Of a stretch of 64,000 nt of DNA, positions 27,301 to 35,234 are shown one piece after another. Every line of letters starts with the position of its first letter. Position 1 is the stretch's first letter. Both the position numbers and the translations under genes were made by a program. The notes under the pieces were generated by a model. That model did no database searches and was not told where the DNA came from. It was given only the letters and a program-made list of their open reading frames with translations. Source of the stretch: an uncultured Isoptericola sp. (GTDB lineage: Bacteria > Actinomycetota > Actinomycetes > Actinomycetales > Cellulomonadaceae); assembly GCA_947497265.1 (NCBI GenBank), contig CANMFP010000002.1:620001-684000 (forward strand), written 5' to 3'.

Positions 27301-27759
27301 CGGGCCACCGGGGAGGACGATGTCGTCCAACGACAGCGACGAGGCGGACGCGGCCGGCTCCTGAGCAGGTTCGGGCAGCGTGATCGGCTCCGGGCTCGCG
27401 GTGGTGTCGGCGCTGTCGGTCATGGGTGCTTCGACGGCCGACGACGCGGCGTCTGCGGCCGCGTTCGTGGCGGGTCCGGCGGTGCGACGGGTCGCCCGGC
27501 GCGGGCGGCGCCCGGAGCCGGAGGCCGGAGCCTCGCCGACGACGGGCTGCTCGGGCGCGGAGGTCGCCGGCGGCTGCGTCGGCTCGTCAGCGGGTCCTGC
27601 CGTCTCCGGTGCCGGCGTGGCGGGCACGACGATCGGTGCGGGGCCGGTGGTCTGCGGGGCCGAGGTCGGCCGGGTGACCCGGCGGCGGGTCGCGCGGCGG
27701 GGCGGGGTGCTCCCGGCCTCGTTCGTCGCCTGGTCGCCGGTCGGGATGTCGGACGTCAC
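24319..27759 (-). CDS. rne: Ribonuclease E/G with long disordered N-terminal extension
   Basis: Endoribonuclease for mRNA decay and rRNA processing (1146 aa). The catalytic core is central: S1 domain from about residue 590 (EHYVSQQEQASMVGNVYLGRVQNVLPSMEAAFVDVG), the RNase H/DNase I-like region with MTVVDVNTGKFTG and IIVIDFVDM (metal-binding Asp) and the zinc-link CEHCKGRG. Before it lie about 570 residues rich in A, E, P and R with RRATRR-type and acidic blocks; after it is another disordered tail. This N-terminal extension layout is typical of actinobacterial RNase E, where it acts as the scaffold. GTG 27759 has AGGAG 9 nt upstream. Confidence 0.96.
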   Translation of the reverse strand: MTSDIPTGDQATNEAGSTPPRRATRRRVTRPTSAPQTTGPAPIVVPATPAPETAGPADEPTQPPATSAPEQPVVGEAPASGSGRRPRRATRRTAGPATNAAADAASSAVEAPMTDSADTTASPEPITLPEPAQEPAASASSLSLDDIVLPGGPETAPSSAPKKSSRTKSADQAEQPPRRSRSRATKKAEPAAAAEPALEPAAEPAPETAAPKRRRAGRAAGASAEATAPAAEPEAEKPEAEKSEAEKPAAESAAAAESEASTARTAGGAGTPRLATTALLFQAPEISGARKSRRAQAPAGPPRSHDDVAERTGSGPEQAGETAATTEPAEKPTTDQPAAKTRRATRSTGQGTRSTKALEEAVESSAAEAPGTSSAEPEEAASEEPAALTLSEAEEAAVSELEIIETELESEGVTLPELRPEDFREDGEESEIRPRRRRRRGGRGRRGGRKVDPRDDDEQDDEQGEDSADESTASADEGTSQPSKAAEQDDAPAETGAQRESGPEDSDSSSSSRRRRRRRRGGRGSDRDTGRRERAEDEVTALKGSTRLEAKRQRRRDGRDAGRRRQIITEAEFLARRESVQRSMFVREEDGRTQIAVLEDGVLVEHYVSQQEQASMVGNVYLGRVQNVLPSMEAAFVDVGKGRNAVLYAGEVNWDAAGIDGQPRRIEEALKSGDSVLVQVTKDPIGHKGARLTSQITLAGRYLVFVPGGGMTGISRKLPDTERSRLKKILRDVVPEGAGVIVRTAAEGASEDELRADVGRLEAQWKAISDKAARSSTSAPSLLQGEPDMAIRVVRDIFNDDFTSLVVQGDHAWSEISSYVAELAPDLRERVSRWNEPGDVFAKHRVDEQLAKGMDRKVWLPSGGSLVIDRTEAMTVVDVNTGKFTGSGGTLEETVTRNNLEAAEEIVRQLRLRDIGGIIVIDFVDMVLESNRDLVLRRLVECLGRDRTKHQVAEVTSLGLVQMTRKRVGQGLVEAFSSTCEHCKGRGFIVHSEPVERGGAVSSGAGDDSSKRSRRKRGGAKKEESQPSGADMAKLPDDKSEAREAVKATLATIAAAAAHAHDHDEHHGGEEPARAADTVASAETVDPPEPVTEGTAAESGAAVEAAVEAIVLPEPAPAKGAGAEEAPEQADDEAATLTDGPPADGR

Positions 27760-28081
27760 GAAATACGCTCCTGCTCCCGGTCGCCGGCCCACACCTACCG
27801 GCCGCCGGGTGGTCGCCGTCGGGGTGGCAGCGCTGCTCAGCGCGCCGCCCGGACGGAAGTCTCGGTCTCGGCTGCGTCACCCCCGTCTTCGCGGCCGCCG
27901 GCTGCCGGGCCCCTTCACGCCCCGCCGCGGCACCGCGTGCGGGACGCGGGAGCTGCAAGCTTGTCGACCGGCCGAGGGATGTGGCCCCGGCGGTCTGCCG
28001 TCCAGTATCGCACTCCTGGATCAAGGTGCAGACCGAGGCGGCCAGGTCGGCGTGGCGCCGCTCACAGTCGTCCGCTCCGGC
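27760..28081. other. Divergent intergenic region between rne and cydA
   Basis: About 320 nt without a credible gene. Short frames here have the residue composition of shadow ORFs. No tRNA, riboswitch or convincing -10/-35 pair for rne was recognised; the cyd promoter and operators begin at its right edge. Confidence 0.5.
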
Positions 28082-28110
28082 TTGACTTGTGAAGATCTTC
28101 ACGAGAGCGT
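28082..28110 (+). promoter_or_regulatory. Possible cydABDC promoter
   Basis: TTGACT (28082–28087) as -35, with a weak GAGCGT -10 about 17 nt downstream (28105–28110), between the two operators. The first operator overlaps the -35, as expected for repression. Confidence 0.4.
28087..28104. promoter_or_regulatory. Rex-type operator 1 (also CRP-like) upstream of cydA
   Basis: TTGTGAAGATCTTCACGA fits the Rex consensus TTGTGAAN4TTCACAA with one mismatch, and also TGTGAN6TCACA. The core GTGAAGATCTTCAC is a perfect palindrome. Confidence 0.75.
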
Positions 28111-28128
28111 TCGTGAAGATCCTCACAA
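28111..28128. promoter_or_regulatory. Rex-type operator 2 (also CRP-like) upstream of cydA
   Basis: TCGTGAAGATCCTCACAA, two mismatches to the Rex consensus, 24 bp centre-to-centre from operator 1. The two sites together form a 44-bp inverted repeat (28086–28129) with one mismatch. Confidence 0.7.
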
Positions 28129-28157
28129 GACGTGCCTCGCACCCAAGGAGTCCGTTC

Positions 28158-29657
28158 GTGGACGCTCTCGCCCTGGCTCGGTGGCAGTTCGCCATCACCA
28201 CCGTCTACCACTTCATCTTCGTCCCGCTGACGATCGGGCTCGCGCCGATCGTCGCCGGGATGCAGACGGCGTGGGTCGTCACGCAGAAGGAACGCTGGCT
28301 GCGGCTGACCAAGTTCTTCGGCAAGCTCCTCCTGATCAACTTCGCACTCGGTGTCGTCACCGGCATCTGGCAGGAGTTCCAGTTCGGCATGGCCTGGAGC
28401 GAGTACTCCCGGTTCGTCGGTGACGTGTTCGGCGCGCCGCTGGCCATGGAGGCGCTGGCCGCGTTCTTCGTCGAGTCGATCTTCCTGGGCGTGTGGATCT
28501 TCGGCTGGGACCGCGTGTCGAAGAAGATCCACCTCGCCTCGATCTGGCTCTTCGCGCTCGCCACCAACCTGTCGGCGTTCTTCATCCTCGCCGCCAACTC
28601 GTGGATGCAGCACCCCGTGGGTGCGGTCTTCAACCCCGAGACCGGCCGCGCCGAGATGGAGTCGATCTGGGCGGTGCTGACCAACAACACCCTCCTGGCC
28701 GCGTTCCCCCACACCATCACGGCCGCATTCCTCACCGCCGGCACGTTCGTCACCGGCATCGCGACCTGGTGGATGGTGCGCCTCGTCCGCAGTCGCAGGC
28801 CCGAGCACATCGAGACCGCTCGGACCGTCTACCGCCCCGCCGTGCGCGTCGGCATCTGGGTGATGATCGTCTCCGGCGCAGGGCTCATCTGGTCGGGCGA
28901 CGTGCAGGGCAAGCTCATGTACGAGCAGCAGCCCGGCAAGATGTCCTCCGCCGAGGCGCTGTGCGAGGGCACCGAGTCGGCGGAGTTCTCCATCCTCGCC
29001 GTCGGGCCGCTGCACGCCGGATGCGAGGACGTCGACCACCTCATCTCCATCCCCGGCGTCACGAGCTTCCTGGGCACCGGCCAGTTCTCCGGACCCGAGT
29101 CCTACCTGCCCGGCGTCTACGACGTCCAGGAGCAGTACACCGAGCGGTACGGCGACACCACGGCGTCCGGCGACCCCGTCACGTACACACCACCCCTGGC
29201 CATCACCTACTGGTCGTTCCGGCTCATGATCGGCCTCGCCGCGTTCTCCGTGGCGCTCGCCCTGGGAGCCCTGTGGTTCACGCGCAAGGGACGCGTGAGC
29301 GACAACGTCTGGCTGTCACGCCTCGGTCTCCTCGCCATCCCCATGCCGTTCGCCGCCTGCTCCTTCGGCTGGATCTTCACGGAGGTGGGACGCCAGCCGT
29401 GGGTGGTGGTACCGAACCCGACCGGCATCGACCAGATCCGGCTGCTCACCGAGCGCGGCGTGTCCACCGCGGTCCCTCCCGGCGTCATCCTGACCTCGAT
29501 GATCGTCCTGACCGTCGTCTACGCGGTGCTCGCCGTCGTCTGGTACCGCCTCATGCACCGGTACACGATCGAGGGCGCACCGGAGACGGTGCGCGACGAG
29601 TCGCCCGAGGCGCAGGAAGCCGACGACTCCGACCGCCCCCTGTCCTTCGCGTACTGA
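28158..29657 (+). CDS. cydA: Cytochrome bd ubiquinol/menaquinol oxidase subunit I
   Basis: Haem-bearing subunit of the high-affinity terminal oxidase used at low oxygen. The 499-aa protein has about nine membrane spans. The N-terminal haem ligand region is YHFIFVPLTIG, and the hallmark GWIFTEVGRQPW (GWxxxExGRQPW) lies near residue 404. The periplasmic Q-loop is of the short type, as in most Gram-positives. GTG 28158 was chosen over an upstream in-frame ATG because AAGGAG sits 7 nt before it and the protein then begins at the first transmembrane helix; the longer frame would read through the operators. Confidence 0.97.
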   Translation: MDALALARWQFAITTVYHFIFVPLTIGLAPIVAGMQTAWVVTQKERWLRLTKFFGKLLLINFALGVVTGIWQEFQFGMAWSEYSRFVGDVFGAPLAMEALAAFFVESIFLGVWIFGWDRVSKKIHLASIWLFALATNLSAFFILAANSWMQHPVGAVFNPETGRAEMESIWAVLTNNTLLAAFPHTITAAFLTAGTFVTGIATWWMVRLVRSRRPEHIETARTVYRPAVRVGIWVMIVSGAGLIWSGDVQGKLMYEQQPGKMSSAEALCEGTESAEFSILAVGPLHAGCEDVDHLISIPGVTSFLGTGQFSGPESYLPGVYDVQEQYTERYGDTTASGDPVTYTPPLAITYWSFRLMIGLAAFSVALALGALWFTRKGRVSDNVWLSRLGLLAIPMPFAACSFGWIFTEVGRQPWVVVPNPTGIDQIRLLTERGVSTAVPPGVILTSMIVLTVVYAVLAVVWYRLMHRYTIEGAPETVRDESPEAQEADDSDRPLSFAY

Positions 29658-29689
29658 TCGCCCGGACCTGAAGAGACTGGAGACCTGAC

Positions 29690-30739
29690 GTGGACCTCGC
29701 GATCCTGTGGTTCGTCATCATCGCCGTGCTGTGGACCGGCTACCTCGTGCTCGAGGGCTTCGACTTCGGTGTCGGCATGCTGCTCTCGATCCTGCCCCGC
29801 GGCGACCGCGAGCACCGGGAGAAGGAACGGCGCGTGCTCGTCAACACGATCGGCCCCGTCTGGGACGGCAACGAGGTGTGGCTGCTCACCGCGGGCGGCG
29901 CGACGTTCGCCGCGTTCCCCGAGTGGTACGCGACGATGTTCTCCGGCTTCTACCTTCCGTTGCTCATCATCCTGGTCGGGCTGGTGGCCCGCGGCGTCGC
30001 GTTCGAGTACCGGGGCAAGATCGCCGACGCCGTCTGGGCGCGGCGCTGCGACCTGGCGATCCAGGCCGGTTCGTGGATCCCCGCCGTGATGTGGGGCGTG
30101 GCGTTCGGCAACCTCGTGCGGGGGCTGCTGCTCGACGCCGACCACCAGTACGTCGGCGGCTTCTGGGCCCTGCTCAACCCCTTCGCGCTGCTGGGCGGTC
30201 TGACGACGGCGACGCTGTTCCTGCTGCACGGCGCGGTCTTCGTCGCGCTGAAGACCGACGGGGACATCCGCCGTCGTGCGGCCCGGCTCGCGTCGGGCCT
30301 GTCGATGGTCGCGCTGGTCGTGGCCGGCGGCTGGGCCGTCTGGGCGCAGGTGGCCTACTCCGTCCCGTGGACCTGGGCGGCAGTGGTCGTGGCGGCCGGT
30401 TGCCTCGTCGGGGTGGTCGTCGCCACGCGCGCCCGCAGCGAGGGCATCGCCTTCACCCTGTCGGCGGTCACCATCGTGGCGGCCGTGGTGCTCATCTTCG
30501 GCTCCATGTACCCGGACGTGATCCCGGCCGTGGACGGTGGCGTGGCGCTCAGCGTGGCCGACGCCTCCTCCACCGACTACACCTTGACGGTGATGAGCTG
30601 GGTGGCCGTGTTCCTCACCCCGCTGGTGATCGCCTACCAGGCCTGGACGTACTGGGTCTTCCGCCGTCGCCTGAGCACGCGGGACATCCCGGCCCCTGCC
30701 GGGCTGTCGTGGCAGAAGATCAAGGACGCGGCTTTCTGA
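29690..30739 (+). CDS. cydB: Cytochrome bd oxidase subunit II
   Basis: Partner of CydA, 349 aa, eight or nine membrane spans. N-terminal motif WTGYLVLEGFDFGVGMLL and the adjacent GPVWDGNEVWLLTAGGATFAAFPEWYA are CydB signatures, as are RGVAFEYRGK and the C-terminal VAVFLTPLVIAYQAWTYWVF. GTG 29690 lies 32 nt after cydA with GGAG upstream. Second gene of cydABDC. Confidence 0.97.
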   Translation: MDLAILWFVIIAVLWTGYLVLEGFDFGVGMLLSILPRGDREHREKERRVLVNTIGPVWDGNEVWLLTAGGATFAAFPEWYATMFSGFYLPLLIILVGLVARGVAFEYRGKIADAVWARRCDLAIQAGSWIPAVMWGVAFGNLVRGLLLDADHQYVGGFWALLNPFALLGGLTTATLFLLHGAVFVALKTDGDIRRRAARLASGLSMVALVVAGGWAVWAQVAYSVPWTWAAVVVAAGCLVGVVVATRARSEGIAFTLSAVTIVAAVVLIFGSMYPDVIPAVDGGVALSVADASSTDYTLTVMSWVAVFLTPLVIAYQAWTYWVFRRRLSTRDIPAPAGLSWQKIKDAAF

Positions 30740-30740
30740 G

Positions 30741-32465
30741 GTGCGGCCGCTCGACCCACGGCTGCTGCGCCAGGCCCGCGCCGCCCGCTCCTACGTCCTG
30801 CTGACCACGGCGCTGGGTGCTGCCTCGGCTGCGCTCGTCGTCGTGCAGGCCTTCGCGATCGCGCACGCGCTCGCGCCCGTCGTGGTCGCCACGAGCCCCG
30901 GTCTCGACGGCCCGGTCGACCGGGCCGAGCTCGTCCGCTGGTCCGCCGTGCTGGCGGGTGCCGCCGTCGGCCGCGCCCTGGTGGCCTGGGCCCAGGAACG
31001 GTTCGGGCGCGGCGCCGCCACGCGGGTCGTGGCGGACCTGCGCCGGCAGGTGGTCGCGCACGCGGTGGCGCTCGGTCCGCGGCCTCCGGCCGGAGCGCGG
31101 CCCGCCGACGTCGCCACCCTCGCCACCCGGGGGCTCGGCGACCTCGAGCCGTACCTGGTCCGGTTCCTGCCGCAGCTGCTCCTGACGGCTCTCGTCACCC
31201 CGGCGACGGTCCTGGTGGTGCTGGGCCTCGACTGGATCTCGGCGCTGGTCGCCGCGGTGACACTGCCGCTGGTGCCGTTCTTCATGTGGTTGATCGGCAC
31301 GATGACGGCGGGTACGTCCGAGCGACGGCTCGCCACCGTGGAGCGCCTGGGATCGCAGGTGCTGGACCTCGTCGCCGGACTGCCGACGTTGCGGGCCTTC
31401 GGTCGGGAGGTCGGCCCGGCCGCTCGCGTGCGGGCGCTCGGCGAGTCGTCCCGGCGGGCCACCATGAAGACGCTGCGGGTCGCGTTCCTGTCCGGGGCGG
31501 TGCTCGAGCTGCTGACCACGCTGTGCGTCGCGGTCATCGCGGTGGGTGTCGGGCTGCGTCTGGTGCACGGGGGCGTCGAGCTCGTGCCCGCCCTGGCGGT
31601 GCTCGTCCTCGCTCCGGAGATCTTCCTGCCGCTGCGCCGCGTCGGCGCGGAGTTCCACGCCTCGAGCGACGGTCTGGCGGCCACGGCGCGCGCCTTCGGT
31701 GTGCTGGACTCCCCCGTCGCGCCGGCCGGGGACCGGCAGCCTCCCCGCCCCGTCGGGGGCGAGCTCGTGCTCGACGACGTCACCGTGCGCGCGCCGGGCC
31801 GGCACGTCGACGCGCCCGCGCACCTGTCGGCCCGCATCACGCTCGGCACCGGCGAGCCTGGCGGCGGCCGGGTGGTCGCGCTGCGCGGGCTCAGCGGCGC
31901 CGGCAAGTCGACGCTCGTGCTGCTCCTGCTCGGCCTGCTGCGCCCCGACTCCGGCCGCGTCCTCCTCGCTCCAGGTCCGGCACAGGACGCGGCGCAGGAC
32001 CTGGCCGACGTCGACGCCACGGCGTGGTGGGAGCAGGTCGCCTGGGTCCCGCAGCGCCCGGCGATCGGGCCGGGCACCGTGCACGACGTCGTCACGGACG
32101 GCCGCGACGTCCCCCCGGCCACGCTGGACGCCGTTGCTCGCACGACCGGGCTCGACGCCGTCCTCGCTGACCTGCCGGACGGTTGGCATACCCGCGTGGG
32201 CCTCGGCGGCGTCGGGCTCAGCGTCGGGCAGCGCCAGCGGATCGCCCTGGCCCGGACGCTCGTCGGTGCCACCGACCGTCCCGTGGTGGTGCTCGACGAG
32301 CCGACGGCCCACCTGGACGCCCGCGGCGAGCAGGTGGTGCTGGACACCGTGCGGACGTGGCGGGAGGCCGGGCGGACCGTCGTCGTCGTCGCGCACCGGG
32401 CGTCCCTGCTCGCGCTGGCCGACCAGGTCGTCGACGTCGAGGCGCGAGAGGTGGTGGGGTCGTGA
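30741..32465 (+). CDS. cydD: Heterodimeric thiol ABC exporter subunit CydD
   Basis: Half of the CydDC exporter (glutathione/cysteine or haem-related), needed for cytochrome bd assembly. The 574-aa protein has six N-terminal membrane helices (about 20–300) and an ATPase domain with Walker A GLSGAGKST (about residue 385), signature LSVGQRQRIALAR, Walker B VVLDEPTAHLD and switch His in VVVAHR. GTG 30741 is 1 nt after the cydB stop. All catalytic motifs are intact, making this the complete ATPase site donor. Confidence 0.94.
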   Translation: MRPLDPRLLRQARAARSYVLLTTALGAASAALVVVQAFAIAHALAPVVVATSPGLDGPVDRAELVRWSAVLAGAAVGRALVAWAQERFGRGAATRVVADLRRQVVAHAVALGPRPPAGARPADVATLATRGLGDLEPYLVRFLPQLLLTALVTPATVLVVLGLDWISALVAAVTLPLVPFFMWLIGTMTAGTSERRLATVERLGSQVLDLVAGLPTLRAFGREVGPAARVRALGESSRRATMKTLRVAFLSGAVLELLTTLCVAVIAVGVGLRLVHGGVELVPALAVLVLAPEIFLPLRRVGAEFHASSDGLAATARAFGVLDSPVAPAGDRQPPRPVGGELVLDDVTVRAPGRHVDAPAHLSARITLGTGEPGGGRVVALRGLSGAGKSTLVLLLLGLLRPDSGRVLLAPGPAQDAAQDLADVDATAWWEQVAWVPQRPAIGPGTVHDVVTDGRDVPPATLDAVARTTGLDAVLADLPDGWHTRVGLGGVGLSVGQRQRIALARTLVGATDRPVVVLDEPTAHLDARGEQVVLDTVRTWREAGRTVVVVAHRASLLALADQVVDVEAREVVGS

Positions 32466-34210
32466 CCGACCCGCTGCGGCAGCTCCTGCCATTGCTCGAG
32501 ATCCGCTGGGGCCGGGTGGCCCGTGCCGTCACGCTCGGCACGCTGACCCTGGTGTGCGCGATCGGGCTGGCGGCCGCGGCCGCGTGGCTCGTCGCGCGTG
32601 CCTCGCAGATGCCACCCGTGCTGGTGCTGTCCGTGGCGGCCGTCGGCGTGCGCGCGTTCGGCACGGGCCGGGCGTTCTTCCGCTACCTCGAGCGGCTCGC
32701 GTCCCACGACGTCGCGCTGCGGGGCATGGCCGCGCTGCGTGCCAACCTGTACGACCGGATCGCCCGCGGCGGCGCCGACGTCGTGGCGCTGCGGCGTGGC
32801 GACCTGCTCGCGCGGGTCGGCAACGACGTCGACGACGTGGGGGACGTCGTCGTCCGAGCGCTCATCCCTGGTGCCGTCGCTGTCGTCACGGGGATCGGCT
32901 CCGTCGTGCTGGTGGGGGTCTTCCTGCCCCCTGCCGGGCTCGTGCTGCTGGCCGGCCTGCTCCTGACCGGTGTGGTCTCCCCGTGGCTGGCGTCCCGCGC
33001 GTCGGCGTCCGTCGAGGTGCGGGGCGCGGCGGCGCGCGGCGAGGTATCGGCGCGCACGCTCGAGCTGTTGGAGGACGGCCAGCAGCTCCGGGTCGCCGGG
33101 CGGCTCGCCGACCGCCGGGCCGGCCTGGCCGCGGCTGAGGACCGCCTCGCCGCCGCGACCGACGACGGCGCGCGCGTCGCGGGCGTCTCCGCCGGCCTCG
33201 AGGCGGGTGCCCAGACCCTCGCCGTGCTCGGCTGCCTGCTGCTCGGCGTCCCGGCGGCGCTCGCCGGGGACCTCGCCGCGACCGAGCTCGCCGTGGTCGT
33301 CCTGACCCCGCTGGCCGTGTTCGAGGTGACCGCGGCCCTGCCTGCCGCCGCGGTCCAGCTGCGCCGGTCCCGTGCGGCGGCGCGGCGCCTGCTCGAGCTG
33401 CTCTCGTCGTCCGACGCCCCGGCACGGCCCGGACCCGACGGACCGCAGACCCGGGCCGGTGCGTCCGGCCGGCTGGTCCTGGACGGCGTCGCCGCCGGGT
33501 GGGGCGGCCCGGCGGGTACGTCGGTCGTCGAGGGCGTCGACCTCGCCGTCGGGCCGGGCTCGGTCGTCGCGCTGGCCGGGGCGTCGGGCGTCGGCAAGAC
33601 CACGCTGCTGGTCACGGCCGCGGGGCTCCTCGCGCCCGCGGAGGGCGAGGTGCACGGGCCGGGCCTCTTCGTCGCGGAGGACGGCCACGTGTTCGGCACC
33701 ACCGTGCTGGAGAACCTCCGTGTGGCCCGCGCGGACGTCGACGAGCGCGAGGCGCGCGAAGCCCTGGCCGCCGTGGGCCTCGCCGACTGGCTCGACGGGC
33801 TTCCGGACGGGCTCGGCACGTTGCTGGGCACCGGCGGCAGTGACGTCTCCGGCGGCGAACGGCGACGCCTCCTCATCGCACGGGCCCTGCTCGCGCCGCA
33901 CAGTGTGCTCCTGGTCGACGAGCCGGCGGAGCACCTCGACGCCCGTACGGCCGACGCGCTCGTCGAGACCCTCGCGAAGATCGCCCGCACCAGCGGCCGG
34001 GCCGTGGTGGTCGCCTCCCACCGCCTCGCCCCGCTCGGAGCGGCCGACGAGGTGCTCCTGCTCGGGCACGACGACGCGGATCCGGCCGGCGTGCCGGCTC
34101 GCGTCGTCGCGCGGGGCACCCATGCCGAGCTGCTCCGTGACGTCCCGGCCTACCGCTGGGCCGCGACCCAGGAGCTGACGTCGGGCGGAGCCGGCCCTGG
34201 CTCCGCCTGA
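32462..34210 (+). CDS. cydC: Heterodimeric thiol ABC exporter subunit CydC
   Basis: Second half of CydDC, 582 aa. Six membrane helices with the CydC-type GVRAFGTGRAFFRYLERLASHDVALR intracellular loop, then an ATPase domain with GASGVGKTT, signature DVSGGERRRLLIARAL, Walker B VLLVDEPAEHLD and VVASHRLAPL. GTG 32462 overlaps the cydD stop (GTGA). A hairpin follows the stop. The order A-B-D-C as four genes is usual in actinobacteria outside those with a fused cydCD. Confidence 0.94.
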   Translation: MTDPLRQLLPLLEIRWGRVARAVTLGTLTLVCAIGLAAAAAWLVARASQMPPVLVLSVAAVGVRAFGTGRAFFRYLERLASHDVALRGMAALRANLYDRIARGGADVVALRRGDLLARVGNDVDDVGDVVVRALIPGAVAVVTGIGSVVLVGVFLPPAGLVLLAGLLLTGVVSPWLASRASASVEVRGAAARGEVSARTLELLEDGQQLRVAGRLADRRAGLAAAEDRLAAATDDGARVAGVSAGLEAGAQTLAVLGCLLLGVPAALAGDLAATELAVVVLTPLAVFEVTAALPAAAVQLRRSRAAARRLLELLSSSDAPARPGPDGPQTRAGASGRLVLDGVAAGWGGPAGTSVVEGVDLAVGPGSVVALAGASGVGKTTLLVTAAGLLAPAEGEVHGPGLFVAEDGHVFGTTVLENLRVARADVDEREAREALAAVGLADWLDGLPDGLGTLLGTGGSDVSGGERRRLLIARALLAPHSVLLVDEPAEHLDARTADALVETLAKIARTSGRAVVVASHRLAPLGAADEVLLLGHDDADPAGVPARVVARGTHAELLRDVPAYRWAATQELTSGGAGPGSA

Positions 34211-34226
34211 GCGGACCCTGGGCGTC

Positions 34227-34248
34227 CCGCACCCCTCCCAGGGTGCGG
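34227..34248 (+). terminator. Terminator hairpin after cydC
   Basis: Perfect 8-bp stem CCGCACCC/GGGTGCGG with a CTCCCA loop, followed by TTGGGGG, 16 nt after the cydC stop. Confidence 0.6.
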
Positions 34249-34288
34249 TTGGGGGTCATCCCTGATGCCCCGGCCTCCCGGGCGTCCG

Positions 34289-34294
34289 TAGCGT
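34289..34294 (+). promoter_or_regulatory. -10 box of the ABC-2 exporter operon (leaderless)
   Basis: TAGCGT, 7 nt before ATG 34302; no Shine-Dalgarno between. Confidence 0.55.
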
Positions 34295-34301
34295 TCCAGC
34301 C

Positions 34302-35234
34302 ATGATCAGGATCGACTCGCTCACCAAGCGCTACGGGACCTTCGCCGCCGTCGACGACGTCTCGTTCACCGCGTTCCCCGGTCGTGTCACCGGCTTCCTC
34401 GGCCCCAACGGTGCCGGGAAGTCCACCACCCTGAGAGCCCTCACCGGTCTCGCGACCCCGACGGCGGGTCGCGCGACGGTGCTGGGCCACCGCTACCAGG
34501 ACCTGCCGAACCCCGGCCTCGACGTCGGCGTCCTGCTCGACGCCTCCGCCCTGCACGGCGGACGCACCGGCCGCGAGACGCTGGTCCTGTCCCAACGCAC
34601 CATGGGGCTCCCCCCGATCCGGGTCGACGAGATGCTCGACCTGGTCGGGCTGACCTGGGCCGAGGGGAAGCGCCGCGTCCGCGACTACTCGCTCGGCATG
34701 CGCCAGCGTCTCGGGATCGCGACCGCCCTGATGGGTGACCCGAAGGTCCTCGTCCTCGACGAGCCCGCCAACGGGCTCGACCCGGCCGGCATCCGCTGGA
34801 TGCGCGACCTCCTGCGCGGCTTCGCCGACGACGGCGGGACGGTCCTGCTGTCCAGCCATCTGCTCTCCGAGATCGAGATGATCGCGGACGACATCATCAT
34901 GATCGGCCGCGGCCGCATCGTCGCCTCCGGGGCGACCCACGAGCTGCTCGCCGGGGTCGGCACGCTGGTGCGGTCCGACGACGGCACGCTGCTCGTCGAC
35001 GCCCTCACCTCCGCAGGCTTCCAGGCCACACGACGACCTGACGGCGCGGTGGCCACCGATGCCGACCTGGAGACCGCCGGCCAGGTCGCGTTCCGCGCCG
35101 GGCTGCCCGTCACCGAGCTGCGCTCCGCGGACGGTCACGGCCTGGAGGACATGTTCCTCGAGCTCACCGCACCCGACCAGCGCGAGGAAGCTCCCTCGCG
35201 ACGCACCTCCTTGCCGAACGGAGTCGCAGCATGA
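34302..35234 (+). CDS. ABC-2 type exporter ATP-binding protein
   Basis: ATPase of 310 aa of the drug/bacteriocin-export (CcmA/BcrA-like) class. Walker A GPNGAGKST (about residue 34), Q-loop region GVLLDASALHGGRTGRE, signature YSLGMRQRLGIATALM, Walker B VLVLDEPANGLDP and H-loop LLSSHLLSE are all present. The C-terminal domain of about 90 residues is typical. It is followed by its permease with a 4-nt overlap. The substrate cannot be predicted; no two-component system or regulator gene is adjacent. Confidence 0.93.
   Translation: MIRIDSLTKRYGTFAAVDDVSFTAFPGRVTGFLGPNGAGKSTTLRALTGLATPTAGRATVLGHRYQDLPNPGLDVGVLLDASALHGGRTGRETLVLSQRTMGLPPIRVDEMLDLVGLTWAEGKRRVRDYSLGMRQRLGIATALMGDPKVLVLDEPANGLDPAGIRWMRDLLRGFADDGGTVLLSSHLLSEIEMIADDIIMIGRGRIVASGATHELLAGVGTLVRSDDGTLLVDALTSAGFQATRRPDGAVATDADLETAGQVAFRAGLPVTELRSADGHGLEDMFLELTAPDQREEAPSRRTSLPNGVAA

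Noticed and set aside
28089-28157. cydA starting at the in-frame ATG-less upstream codon at 28089
   Set aside because: It would translate the operator repeats; GTG 28158 has AAGGAG at 7 nt and gives the standard CydA N-terminus.
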